Part shown: piece by piece, positions 49,104 through 60,378 of the stretch
Position numbering within the stretch: the stretch's first letter is position 1
How the letters are laid out: every line of letters begins with the position of its first letter
Source of the DNA: Chlorops oryzae
Taxonomy: Eukaryota; Arthropoda; Insecta; Diptera; Chloropidae
DNA: 64,000 nucleotides
Reading direction: 5' to 3'
NCBI GenBank assembly: GCA_020466095.1
Contig: CM035807.1
Location: forward strand, 113,992,124-114,056,123
Made by a program: the position numbers and the translations under genes
The notes under the pieces: generated by a model
What the model saw: only the letters and a program-made list of their open reading frames with translations
Told to the model about the DNA's origin: nothing
The model's database searches: none

Positions 49104-49516
49104 TAGGGCATTTACACATACGTTTTAGCGCTACTCGTTTAAGCTAAAACGACCAAGTCAAAACGGGGTGTTTACATATGCGCATGTCGTTTTGTCATTT
49201 TGTAGTTCTCTTTTGTTTGCTCAACACGTGAAATATGAGTGAATATTTTAATTTAGAAAAGAAGCAATTATTGAAATTGTGTTCGTTTTCTACATTGGTT
49301 GGGGAAACAACCTCACAATTTTTAAATTAGAAATTTCAATGACCATATGTTTTGCATTTTCATAGTGATGACACTCGGATTTCGATATTTTTAAAAGTTA
49401 TAAGCAGGATTTATCTTGTTTAGCTACTTGTTTTTAATTAAAACAGGAAAGTTTCTCGTTTTAGTTTAGGGCAAAGTTACTAAAACGCGAATAAAACGGG
49501 ATATGTAAACGGCCTA
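49104..49516. mobile_element. TIR element inserted in block b6 (empty site in a6)
   Basis: Ends TAGGGCATTTACACAT and ATGTAAACGGCCTA are imperfect inverses. TTA flanks both sides (49101-49103, 49517-49519), and the matching place in unit 1 (32022-32024) has a single TTA with no insert. This gives a direct filled/empty comparison. TTA suggests PIF/Harbinger. Confidence 0.8.
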
Positions 49517-50339
49517 TTAGGAGAATATTCCTCATTAAATAAGATTGCCTTTTAGTGTCTCTTTCTACATCAAGTTAATATTCGGATAAATATGAAATCT
49601 ACTTGCGGCCTTTTGAATTCCATATCTTTCAATCATCTGATGTACAATTTTATTCAAAAAGGCGACTTGTCTGGCGACTCAAATGAAATGGAAATGTGCG
49701 CCTCAATGTCTCGAAGGCAAGCCAAAAGCCTGAAGAGGATAAAAAATTCATAAAGCGCTGAAAAACCTTCAAGTGTGCATAATTTGCAGCAACGTCAACA
49801 TAATCAACAACACCAATTGCAACGTAAGTACAACAAAAACAGTTGGCACAATGTTGCTTCGCATTCCGACAGTCAGAAGGAGGAGCAGGTCATGTCATGT
49901 GCTCTCTGTATTTGCACTTCCTTTTTTGCTTCCTTTCAGAGAAATATTTATTTTGGCACGAGTCTTTTTGCGTTTTAATTTTTCAAAGCTCCTAAAGGAC
50001 TGTAGGGAACAGCGAGCATGTTCATTTTGAAAGGTCCTTTTCAACCGTTAGAATGATAAATCAAATTTCAACGAAAGTCAAAGAATATAAATATCTGTTA
50101 AAATTAAGCAGTAACATGTTTAAAAGGGTTAAAGTCTTTAAAACTTTAGTACATTCAGCAGTTCCCGCTTAAAAGCATGGCAACTTCTGCCATTGTCATC
50201 CTTTAACTTATTTACAGCTGCTAGAACCTTCACAGGTACACGCGAAAGATTATCATAAAATATCCTTTCGTAAAAAAAACCAAGAAATTTTTGAACATTT
50301 TTTGATCTTCAAAGGCTTTACTGAACACTTCCCTACTTA

Positions 50340-50469
50340 GGGGCTCGCTCCAGTTCTGTCAGAAATGAAAAACTTCATATAAAAAAACACTTCAGAAAAT
50401 TTCTGATTCATTTCTGAAGCGTTTTTTTATATGAAGTTTTTCATTTCTGTCTGAACTGGAGCGAGCACC
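50340..50469. mobile_element. Foldback MITE with TTA flanks
   Basis: GGGGCTCGCTCCAGTTC at the left and its inverse at the right continue into near-perfect arms (AGAAATGAAAAACTTCATAT), so the 130-bp segment is almost entirely a hairpin. TTA lies on both sides (50337-50339, 50470-50472). Confidence 0.75.
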
Positions 50470-50472
50470 TTA

Positions 50473-51350
50473 AAGAGACACAAAAAGCGATGGCGGGTTA
50501 ACCGATTCTCTTTATTTTTCTACGATTTTGACAGGTTTGGGGCCTATATTCTGGCTCTAAATGGGTTAAGCTACTGACTTCATTTTCACATATATTGATG
50601 CTGCTTATATCCGGACAATACTGTATTTTCAAATACCTCCACTCATCTAAATTAATTGGGTCCCTTCCAAAAATTCAACTATAAAGTTTGCACCTGATTA
50701 TTCTCACATAGGTACATACTTATTTATTTCGACGCTATGGCATTGGCGTAATGATAGCCGGCAAAAGGTACATATGAGGGTGGAATTTAAGGTGCCTTGA
50801 AAAGGCCTTGAACGAATGTGAAGCAGACAGATGGAGCCTTTGTATGAGTGAGTGTGTGTATGTGTATATATCAAAAACACCCCAGCCGGAAATGTCCCGA
50901 TGAAACAATCAATGATTTCAGCATGACATAGAGCCGCGACTCCTCCTGATTATACACCAACTTTCTAATGAAATTTACACACAAGCGGCATTGGCAGTCA
51001 TAAGAGCATATGTCACGAATTGGACATCGAAAGTGGAGTAGATCTACTCCGTCGTATCGATACCTCTTCTCGATGACAATGCCATTGGAGTTGCGATGAA
51101 TAACATTTCCTTTCGATGACATTGCCATTGCAATTGAGAAGTACTCAAATTTTCCCCTTGATATCCTTGGTGAAAAAATTTATTGAATTTGTCATTTATG
51201 AGAAAATTTCCGGCTGGGACATCAACGCAGGACCGCAATGCATGTAAAAGGAAACAATCGACAATTCAATGGGCGTTTTTGTATGAACAGCCGTTCACAT
51301 TTTTATATGATTTTTTGACCTTGAAGGAAACTGGATCCTTCTTTACTCAC
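50473..51350. other. Intron sequence next to Swip-1 exon 1
   Basis: AT-rich intronic sequence with no recognisable element boundaries apart from a weak match to 32770-32830. Regulatory content cannot be judged by eye. Confidence 0.4.
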
Positions 51351-51574
51351 TTGTCAAATGTTTTCTGGTAATCCTTGATCTGTTTCCTCGAAAATTCGTG
51401 GAATTCTGAGTAAACATTAACAGCGCGAAATGTTTTCGGAACTTCGACGCCTTTTTCTTGCGAGTCCATGATTAGTTGCCGTCGATTGAGAATGTACTCC
51501 AGTTGGCTCAATTCTGAGTGCTCTGAATCCTTGACTTGCGATGAAGCGCTGGAAGCGTTCGATGAGACTGACAT
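51351..51574 (-). CDS. Swip-1: Swip-1/EFHD2, first coding exon
   Basis: Encodes the N-terminal 74 residues plus two bases of the Lys codon completed at 19571. It starts MSVSSNASSASSQ, a Ser-rich low-complexity leader usual for this family, and ends with 'YSEFHEFSRKQIKDYQKTFD', equivalent to the 'Y.EF.EFSR..IK' segment just before EF-hand 1 in EFHD2. The donor is AA|GTGAGT. The ATG at 51574 lies immediately downstream, in the gene's direction, of an A-rich stretch that would be 5' UTR. It is separated from the EF-hand exon by the 31.8 kb repeat-rich intron. Confidence 0.9.
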
Positions 51575-52132
51575 TTTTTTTTTTTATTTATTGCAAATTA
51601 TTCCACTCAATTATTTGCACTTCAAAAAAAAAACACCGTTGCAATTCGTGCAAGGCCCGTAAAACGTCTATTTTCTATTTAAAATTTTAAAAATTAAAAA
51701 AAATTAATCCGTCACACACCCGAACAGTTCGAAAATCCAAGCGAGACTCTCATTTTTTTGAAAATTTCTTATAAGTTTGATAAGAATACATAAGAGCGAA
51801 TACGACAGAGAGAATAGTCGAAATGAGTGCGACTGAAAACGACGATAGCTGTGGGGAGTTCAAATTTGTTCTTGACTGTGTGTGTTAGTGACCCGAGCAT
51901 ATATCCCTGCAGGAAATGACAGTAGTGAATCTATACTCATTTTCTACTGTCCGCGTCAACAGTACTACTGACCCATTATGCCCTTCGCAATGCAAACCGC
52001 TATAGACAATTAGCATTGCTTGTCATTGGAAAACCACCAATAGTGGAGACAAACAATAGACATGCTATTGACGAGGGGACCATTATGAAGTCATTTATTT
52101 TAGTACGTCAATAGCAAGAGACATTTCATGTG

Positions 52133-52206
52133 CCTGTGGTGGCTCAATGCGTTGAGTGCTTGCGTTGAGCTCTGAAGATCGCGGGTTCAAATCTCCCGGA
52201 TCTGGG
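52133..52206 (+). other. tRNA-like module followed by a T-run
   Basis: TGGCTCAATGCGTTGAGTGC (A-box like) and GGGTTCAAATCTCCC (T arm and B box like) are at tRNA spacing; nine or more T residues follow. The anticodon region is irregular, so a decoding tRNA is unlikely. Confidence 0.5.
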
Positions 52207-52500
52207 TTTTTTTTTTATTATTTCTAGTTTTTTTTGTATTATTTTAATTAATTTTTAATAAATAATTCAGAAAATATTTATGGTAACAAATTAAAAATTT
52301 TTCAATCCAAGACATGAGAGTTTTTGAAAGACTTTTATGCATATAATTTGCTTTTTCATCCCTGAGAGCGTAGGAATTGTTTTATTGTAAATTATTTTTA
52401 AATTCGTTTTCATAACAGAAAAGCATTGACCTTAAGCCGAAAGAAGATTAAATTATTTTTATACATCAAATATAACCCGCTTTTTCACATTTTCATCCAC

Positions 52501-52575
52501 CTTCGCTGGGGTTTGAACCGGGAACCTTCAGAGTGATGGGCGAGAACGCATGCTCTATGCTATTGAGGCCTCTGA
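52501..52575 (-). other. tRNA-like module, minus strand
   Basis: On the minus strand it reads AATAGCATAGAGCATGCG (A-box like) and CCCGGTTCAAACCCC (B-box like). It faces 52133-52206 across an AT-rich core of about 290 bp. Confidence 0.5.
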
Positions 52576-53531
52576 GACGTGTTCAGCAAATATTTTAATT
52601 GAATGAAATTTAGCTGTAGAAACCTCGTTGATTGTTTCTATCGCATTCACTGCAGCAAAAACTCACAAAAATTAAATATATAGACTTCTTGTTGACATGG
52701 TCGACAGAGATGAACTATACCTATTGACTCATTGTAGACATTGGGTCATGTGCCCACAGGCTTCCTGCAGGGATTGTACGTACACGCGTTTTGGTGAAAG
52801 TCTCAACGTTTTTCCGCCTGTATTGCTTTCGTTGAATGTCCAATCTGTGTGGTGAAAGTCCATGTTTCATTATTTTTCCACCTCCTCTCACCTGTCTCGG
52901 TGATTTTTTTCCCGCCATAGCCAAGTGTCACTTGTAGTATTGTAAGAGATATTACGTTTTTATCAAAAAATTTTCGATTTTTTGCTTATGCGATATTAAA
53001 AATAATTTGAAAAAGGAAGACGATTTTGGTTTATTTAGAACAAATTTTTTTGTTAATTTAAAAAATAAGACAACGACTACTAATAAAAAAATATATCTAG
53101 CGACAAGACTTGGAAAAAAACTTCCGATACGTACAAATACGAGATATTTTCGACCCTTCTTTTTTCCGTATCAAAAAAATTTTTTTTTGTAGATCTACGG
53201 CAAACAATGCTTTTGCCAAATTAACTAGATGGACTTAAATATAGCGGCTGGTGGAAGTTCATGAATCGCCAATGATTTATAGAGGAAGAATCTAGTTTCC
53301 ATTTGATAATTTGCTCAAATTGATAGACAAAACAAAAGCAATTAAAAGTTGTTTCACCGCAGTATCGCCTTTATTTGTGAGTCTATTCCTAGTGAAAAAT
53401 AATACTTTTAAACCAAATTTCGTCAAATCGTTAACAATTCCTTTTTATAAGCTACTAAAATTATTTTTTCTAAATGAACATCTATCCGTTTGCTATCAAT
53501 GAAGTCGAACTTATTAGATTTGATACAGTAA

Positions 53532-53667
53532 GAACCGTTTTCTCATCTTTTTTTATCTGTATGTTAAATTATCCTGATGATAATTTCATACAAATTTGAT
53601 TAATAAGTCAAAGAAATTGAAATTTAACTGGCAGATAGAGCTTAAAAGTAGGATGAGAAAACGGCCC
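53532..53667. mobile_element. MITE with CCGTTTTCTCATC ends (TAA TSD)
   Basis: Left GAACCGTTTTCTCATC faces right GATGAGAAAACGGCCC, with TAA on both sides (53529-53531 and 53668-53670). Outside this, GAACTTATTAG and CTAATAAGTTC extend the symmetry, so the target was itself palindromic or the element is slightly longer. Confidence 0.65.
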
Positions 53668-53670
53668 TAA

Positions 53671-55024
53671 AACTAATAAGTTCAATTATATATTTAATTT
53701 TCTCATCTTATTTTCAAAAAAATTTATTAGACATATGTGGTACCAAATTAAAGGAAATCGATCCAGCATTTTGAATAAAATAAAAAATGTGGGTGTTATT
53801 AGGACTTTTTTCATACCGAAATGGCTCTCAAAGTCAAAAAATGTTTTAAAAATTTAAAACTTTTGACTTTGAAGGCTCAAATACCATTGAAGTTGTAATA
53901 AAGTATAAGAGTATTTTTTACGCCTAGAAAGGTCTGATAATTCTCTGTCGAACTGCATTAAAATTTTTATCTTGGATTCAAACGTTGAGGCGTGAAAATT
54001 TTTTTTCTGAAACAACTGCAAATTTATTTCTTTCCCTTATAACTCTTCAGGCGAGCATTTTGGACCCCCCCTGCCATACGATTTTTTGTTAGTTCTGACC
54101 CCCTCTATCAGCTCCCGACCGGTTGACCTTCACAAACGGAACACCCTGTATATGTATATTCTAGAAATATTGAAGGGCTTTCGTCACACAATATCATTTT
54201 TGAATAAATTTCCTAAATTCATTTTGAGATTTTTTCATACGTTTTTTATTGGCAAAATTAATTAAATTTTATTTATTAAATAAATTAAAATTAATAAAAT
54301 TTCCGAACCCTAATACGGACGTTACTAATCCATGTAGACAGTCATGTGTTAATATATTGACATATCGATGTCTCACAAATATGTATCCATTTGAGGGGCA
54401 GCGTATCATTTCTTTTTTAAAGTACTTATCCAATTTTATACAATTGTACCCAAAATGGAAACGCCGTTAGTATCGATTTTTTAAAATTTTTTTATCGCTA
54501 TTTTTACAGCTATCGATTGTTTTGGCTCCTAATTGAAAAGTGCAGGCGCGTATTCAAAAGATGCCGTATCGATCTCAAACAAAGGAATATGGAAATTTCC
54601 CTGAACTGAAGACAATTTCAATTTGAAGAATTTTGCGTTATATTCGAACCGTTATAAAATAAGATATATATTTATTCAAAAATAAATAGAAGCGGATTGT
54701 GTTTTGCTACTAAATATTTATTTATATGACAGAAAAAAGTGCCTAAACTCTATTTATCGCAATTTATTATTATGTATTTAAAGCTTTCTATATAAAATTG
54801 GACGGTTTAACAGGCAATATTTGGTACTTAATAGCTACATAAAATGTACTGTATAAAGGCAATAAAAACAATCTATTGGAAGACACATTTCAGCTATCTA
54901 CTAAATAGGATTTAATTGCACTTGTTAAAGGGATCCCATTGTCAAACTACTCCAAAATTCTTTCGATATTGTAGTGTAGTATAGCTTCGTGGAAATTGGG
55001 GTTTTTTTTCGGTTTTCTGGATTT
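53671..55024. other. Intergenic region between the 53.5-kb MITE and fritz 3' end
   Basis: No exon recognised. Around 54060-54150 a stretch reads CCCCCTCTATCAG and ends CGGAACACCCTGTATA, a common terminus among insect transposon relics. The last part should be the fritz 3' UTR. Confidence 0.4.
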
Positions 55025-58000
55025 TCAAACTACACCAAAATGTACAACTTTTATTGATGGCTGGGATGGCGATGATTTTGGCGATGATTTGCGATCATCT
55101 CGAATATTTGTAGTTTTGGATTGTGATGGTCGCGGAGGAGTATCTGCAAATTCCAAAGTCATACGAGGCATAGCAAAAAAATGTTTTTCTACTAACCTGT
55201 CGTTAGTGGATTGAAATCCTTGAGATAATCATCGTTAGGATGACAGAGTGGCAAGCTATCGGCTAGTTCCTTTTTTGGATTCATCAAACGATTACGTGGC
55301 AATTGACGTGAATAGCCGTTACGTTTCGGAGGGAGTGGCTTATCTTTGCGTTGAATGTCCTGTTGAAGAATTGAAGGAAAATTATTTTATTGCCTTTAGA
55401 AGGCAGATCGTATTGTGGGCATATTTACTGGTACAACGGCAACTTGAACTGTATCCGAAAATTTAACTTTATTCTTTTCAGCTCCGCTAGCGTGTTTATT
55501 AGCGATTGTACTAATAGTATTCGTTTCTTTGACGACGCTATTGTTAGGAGGAGTACTATTACTTTGATTTGTGTTGGTTGATGTATTCGATAGAATTGAA
55601 ATCGTTGGCTTCTTAGGTGCAGTGCGCTGCTTTTGATGATCACTAATTGATGTTTGAATATTTGTTGATGGAATGGTAACCGAAACTAAAGGATGTTGAA
55701 AGAATTTCGGTTGGTAGCCATAGGAGGAAAGTGGCAAATTATTATATGTTCGTTGATCGGCAGGTGTGGCGTAGTTTACAAATGGCATGCTCTCTAGCCG
55801 TTGTGTTGGCTTATTTGATATTGGAATCGGATGAGGAATGGATTGCAGGGTATTCGTTGGAAGTGTCAAGGCGCGAGGCAGGTAAATTGTATGAATTTGA
55901 AGGTAGATTTTGTACTATCGGTAGACCAACGGTTTGTTCAAGGTTTGGAGGCGCCACCAATTGGTTAGGTATTGTTAATTGTTTGGTATTGTTGGAGCTT
56001 GATAGATTACCTAGGGGGAGGTTAAAAAAAATTTTTTTTTGTTATGAAAAATATTTTATAATTAGAGCTCGGATTTTGAATATTTTGAATTTTTTTGAAT
56101 TATTTGAATATTTTGATTTTAAAATTTTTTTTTGCATTTTATTGATTTTTTTAAATATTTTGAATTTTTTGCATTTTTTGAATATTTTAAATTTTTTGCA
56201 TTTTTTTTTTTGAATTATTTTGAATTTTTTGCATTTTTTTTAGAATTTTTTTTGAATATTTTGAATTTTTTGCATTTTTTTTTTTGAATATTTTGAATTT
56301 TTGCATTTTTTTTGATTTTTAGCAATATTTTGAATTTTTTGCATTTTTATTTGAATTTTTTTTTTGAATTATTTGGATTTTTTGCATTTTTTTTTTTGAA
56401 TATTTTGAATTTTTTGCATTTTTTTTTAATATTTTGAATTTTTTGCATTTTTTTTTGAATTTTTTTTGAATATTTTGCATTTTTTAAAAATTTTTTTTGA
56501 ATATTTTATTTTTTGATTTTTTTGAATATTTTGAATTTTTTGCATTTTTTTTGAATTTTTTTGAATATTTTGAATTTTTTCTTCATTTTTTTTGAATATT
56601 TTCGAATATTTATTGCATGATTAAGCAAAATTTTTATTTGAAATTTGAATTTTTTTTTTTAATTTTAATTGAAATTTTTTTTTTTTTTCAATTTTTGAAT
56701 TCCGTTTTGGAATTTTTTTACTTCATTTTTTTGCATATTCAAATGTCCGAGGCATGATTTGATAATCAATGATTAAGCAAATTCGTTTAATTAACATTAC
56801 TACACTTGTTTTTTTGGGGGGTTTTTTAAAACATTTCATGGAATGAAACTTTATGTTTACGTTCAACATTCCAATTTTATGTTGTCACGTTTGGAAATGT
56901 TTTACTAAAATGTTATTTCGTTTCTGTTCGAGGCTTTGATTTGTAAAAATAATAACGACGAATATTTCCGTTTAATCTTACCATTACTAATCGTTGTTTG
57001 TTGTGTCGGGGGGTGATGAGTTTTAAAACCATTTCCACTCTTGGATGAGAGAGCCGCTAGCGTACTAATTATTGAAGCCGATGTCGCAACCATTGCGCCC
57101 AAGCTTTCTACGTTGCTTTGCTCCAACGATGTGGAAAACGAGTTATTCTGATATTGATGAATACGCTGATCGGTTTGATCGTGATCGTGTGAGATGTTTT
57201 CATTTGTGCTGCGCAATTCCGGTTTCGGAATATTAATTTTTATCATCTCCGCATTAAAAATTTTTGATTTAAATGACGGCAACGGTGGCACATATGTCTT
57301 TAAGGGATTGATGCTATGATTGCTTCTATGATTGAACCTTTGTAAAGCTGCAACCGTATCGGTACTTGTGGAGAACTGTGAGCAGGCCGACTCCGAACGA
57401 TTGTCGCATATTAGACTAACATGCGTGCCATTAGCGCGTTCCTCCTCATTCAAAATGGCAGCAGCTTGACTAAAAGCTGCAGCAGAAAATTCGATGAAAT
57501 CAACGCTCGATTTTGTGACATTGTACAAATCCATGAACAGATCGTAATCGTCAATATCCAAAGCTACTTCAAAAGCTTCAACAAAGCGATTTTTCCTAAA
57601 AAAAAACAAATATTTCATTTATTTATAAATAGATTTTATTTTGTTTTATTGAGAAAATCTTACCTCAGAAGAAAAAAGAAGAATCTACGTTTTAAATCGA
57701 AGACCTGATCACTGAATTCATCTTTTGTCTCTTCCGAAAGATCGTCGGTGAATGTTTTGAGAGACTTTGCAAGTAATTCAATGAAGTGCCGCAACTGACG
57801 CAATTCGCTGCGATAAAAGACGTAATTGGCAATTTTATGTAAAGAAATCAAGCACATGGCACCATAGGTCTCCCAATTAAGAGCGTCGAGTAAATTTGCG
57901 GCTTTCTCCAATTGATTTAGACTGAGGTACTTGTCCACAATAACATCAGCTGTTAGACCAGAATTATGTATATCGCCACGCATGCCGGCGCCAGCGAAAA

Positions 58001-59649
58001 ATCTTAAAACTCCGATCGGACCATTCTCGTATAAGAGCAATAGAAAGCAGTCCGTTTGTGCGTAATTTTGTGTGAAATTTCCCAAATCTGGCTTCGTGCT
58101 GTAGGCGATGTTGAGCAAAGTTGGCTGCGCTGTGAAATAATGCGATAGATCTAGTAGATTCGAAGGTGTTACATCTTCTGACTGCAATTGATTTCCAATG
58201 GGTGTTAGAGCCAAATCGAAGCACTGGAATTTGGAGCGATCATTCGCGATCATGATAATGCTTGAGTCGCAATGCCATGTACAGTGCGTCGGGATCTAAA
58301 AATGGAAGTGTTTTAAAAACGCCAAACATATATATCAATAAATTCTTTTCACTTACAACGTCAACTTCCGTAACGAATTTTGTCGTTTGCTGCACAAGAT
58401 CGTGCAGACAGATCTTTCGATCGATTGTTCCGACGAAGAGTTTCTCCTGATCGGGACTAAATGCGAAGCAACAGATTTGTGTTCCTGTCGCAATTGAATT
58501 TAATGCGCTCCGTTGCATACGACCAGTTGTGATTTCGTAAGAGCATATTTCTACCGATATTTCACCTTTGCGAGAGATCTTCTCCTCGACCGTTAATATT
58601 TGACTTTCCGACGAACGAAGAAAATCTACAGTTAATGGATCATGTTCCGACCAGCAATAGGCTATCGATTCCAATTGGTTGCTATCGAAGAAAATTGTTT
58701 AAAAAAAGTGGTCTTAAAACATTATGAAGGACTGACTCACTCCTTGAGTTTGAAAACGTGTATATTCGCACGATCAGTTTCCCGAAATGTTGGCCGCCAG
58801 GGGTAAACTTCATTTTGTGATGATTTCGTCCAAATTACAAATAGATCATAGCTACTGTTCACAGTCAGATGTCGTGCCACCTTGCGTTCCGAATTCCCCG
58901 GTATAATAACGTGAAAAATTCGTGGATCCAAACTAGAGATTTTCTCTGGACGCTGTCTCCGTTGATGTTGCTTCTGAAGATGAACCACCGTCAGCTGATT
59001 TGTATTGTATGCCAAGACAATATGTGATCGTGTAAAGAAAGCTGAATCCAAAAAAGAAATGCCGTTAAAAAGCAAAATTTATTCACGCTGTTTGTGAAAG
59101 AAAGCAAACAACACACGACGATCATGATCGTGTGGGAAAAACGGTACGAATGCAAATTTCTCTTGCACGCAACTTGCCATCTTATGGGACATGAAGAGAT
59201 CTGGTGTGGCATGATCAATATTCTAACTTACCGTCCGTAATTGTTTCGGCTGCTAATTTCCCAACAAAATACTTTTCAAAGACCATGGATAATAAATCAC
59301 CCGTATATATGTCTACGCAGATATGTACTATGATTCCGTTGGCGAATAGCAACAGCAGCTGCATTGCATCATTCCATTGCGAGTGAACGATCTTCTGTTG
59401 CTTGAGTAGTTCTTCGAGTTTTTTCAAATTCTCTTTCAAACGACGTTTTTTCGTATTTTTGAGAACGGCGATGCTATTTCGTTTTTCCGTATAATCTCTT
59501 TTTGCTTCAGCAACAGCACCAGCACCAGCATCCAAATTCTGTTGCAATTCTCGTTGACGTTTGTATCGGAATGCACCGTAGTCGTTGTTTTTAATTCGGA
59601 CTTCATCTCGAAATGTCCAAAAGTGCGCTTCACTTAATAGTGTTAGCAT
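55025..59649 (-). CDS. frtz: Fritz (WDPCP), planar cell polarity effector
   Basis: Eight exons on the minus strand: 59649-59232, 59041-58741, 58681-58357, 58295-57664, 57595-56982, 56010-55429, 55359-55197 and 55143-55025. All are GT-AG and phase-consistent, about 1050 residues. Fritz is a WD-repeat-like protein that acts with Inturned and Fuzzy (CPLANE) in wing-hair polarity and, in vertebrates, in ciliogenesis. Diagnostic stretches are 'SSQNEVYPWRPTFRETDRAN', 'EEKISRKGEISVEICSYE', 'CCFAFSPDQEKLFVG' and 'SEDVTPSNLLDLSHYF'. A basic coiled-coil segment (KKRRLKENLKKLEELLKQQK) lies near residue 70. The C-terminal third is Ser/Asn/Thr-rich and likely disordered. Exon 6 has one extra or missing base (between about 55770 and 55905), the only break. 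The large intron between exons 5 and 6 carries a T-rich TIR element. A decayed copy of exon 1 lies at 10031-10236. Confidence 0.92.
56063..56754. mobile_element. TIR-bounded T-rich array (copy 2) in fritz intron
   Basis: Begins TAGAGCTCGGATTTTGAATA like copy 1 at 29517 and ends ATTCAAATGTCCGAGGCAT. The inside is a degenerate GAATATTTT/GAATTTTTTGCATTTTTT array. It occupies most of the 971-bp fritz intron; on the gene's strand it is A-rich. Confidence 0.6.
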
Positions 59650-60378
59650 ATTTTATTATACTTTTCGTATCGTATTTCTATTTGTTAGATTCTTTTAATC
59701 TTATTGACATCCATTTCTGTGCACTTTGAAGCAATGAAAAAGCAAATGCACTTTCCACGAAAAGCCCTATTAAGGTCAGGACTGGGTTAGTTTTTATTTC
59801 TATTTGCCTTTTATTGCGCATGCGCAACTTTATCTGAGCCAGCTAGGAATGTTGCTTTTGAATCGATTAAACAGAAGATACACGATCGTTTTGATACCTA
59901 CATTGAATACGTTGCGTGTAGATAATGCTCAGTAAAAAAATAATTATTAATCTTGAATGGATTTCTCCGAGCCTCATGCATTTTATACTGCTTTTTTAGT
60001 CATACAACGTTCTTATTATTTATTTTTTATTTATAAATTTTATTTATAATTTTTGTCTTTAATTTTTAATTTGTACTTTTTTTTTTCAAATTTTGAATTT
60101 TAATTTTTAATATTTCATTGTTATTATAAATTTAAAATTTTTTATATTTGTTTTTAGTTTTTAATTTTCAAATTTAAATTTTTAATTTGCAATATTTTAT
60201 TTTTTACTTTTTAATTTTTAATCTTTATGTTGGCGAGCCAATTCTTCGAACTTTTGTTATAGAGACATATTTCAGACGCAAACCGAAAACAACGAAACTC
60301 AAACTGTTTTATTATCGAGTCTTACAGTTTGGGAGTCATTCAAGTTGAACTAATTCTTCCATGAAGGCCTAATTAATC
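59650..60378. other. Upstream region of fritz and TTTAATTTTTAA-rich tract
   Basis: About 59650-59930 is the likely fritz promoter and 5' UTR. About 60000-60225 is low-complexity T/A sequence (TTTTTAATTT units). No gene recognised. Confidence 0.5.

Larger units (their letters stand above)
33096..49976. repeat. Co-linear duplication, unit 2 (blocks b1-b6)
   Basis: Blocks match unit 1 in order and orientation: b1 33096-33650, b2 34049-35121, b3 35722-36409, b4 42243-43168, b5 44205-44470, b6 48561-49976. The unit is longer because of insertions: a third TACACTGAG element with nested hAT elements between b3 and b4, and a 413-bp element inside b6. A weaker match after the blocks (32770-32830 against about 50775-50840) suggests the older homology extends a little further. 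Confidence 0.85.
19572..51350 (-). other. Swip-1: 31.8-kb intron of Swip-1
   Basis: The donor GACAA|GTGAGT at 51351 and the acceptor at 19571 join two exons of one protein in phase, so all sequence between is intron on the minus strand. It contains no other gene that can be supported. It holds the tandem co-linear duplication, at least ten TIR elements, a 20-bp satellite and T-rich arrays. Stretches not assigned to a separate entry are AT-rich and show nothing recognisable. Confidence 0.8.
51905..52772. mobile_element. CCCTGCAG-ended element with facing tRNA-like modules (copy 2)
   Basis: Starts CCCTGCAGGAA and ends TTCCTGCAGGG. The dinucleotide AT lies directly outside both ends. The left subterminal region (GTCAACAGTACTACTGACCCA) resembles copy 1 (CCGTCACCGGTACTAGTGACCA). 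It contains tRNA-like modules at 52133-52206 (+) and 52501-52575 (-) in the same facing arrangement as copy 1. No protein coding. It lies 5' of Swip-1, outside the duplicated segment. Confidence 0.6.
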
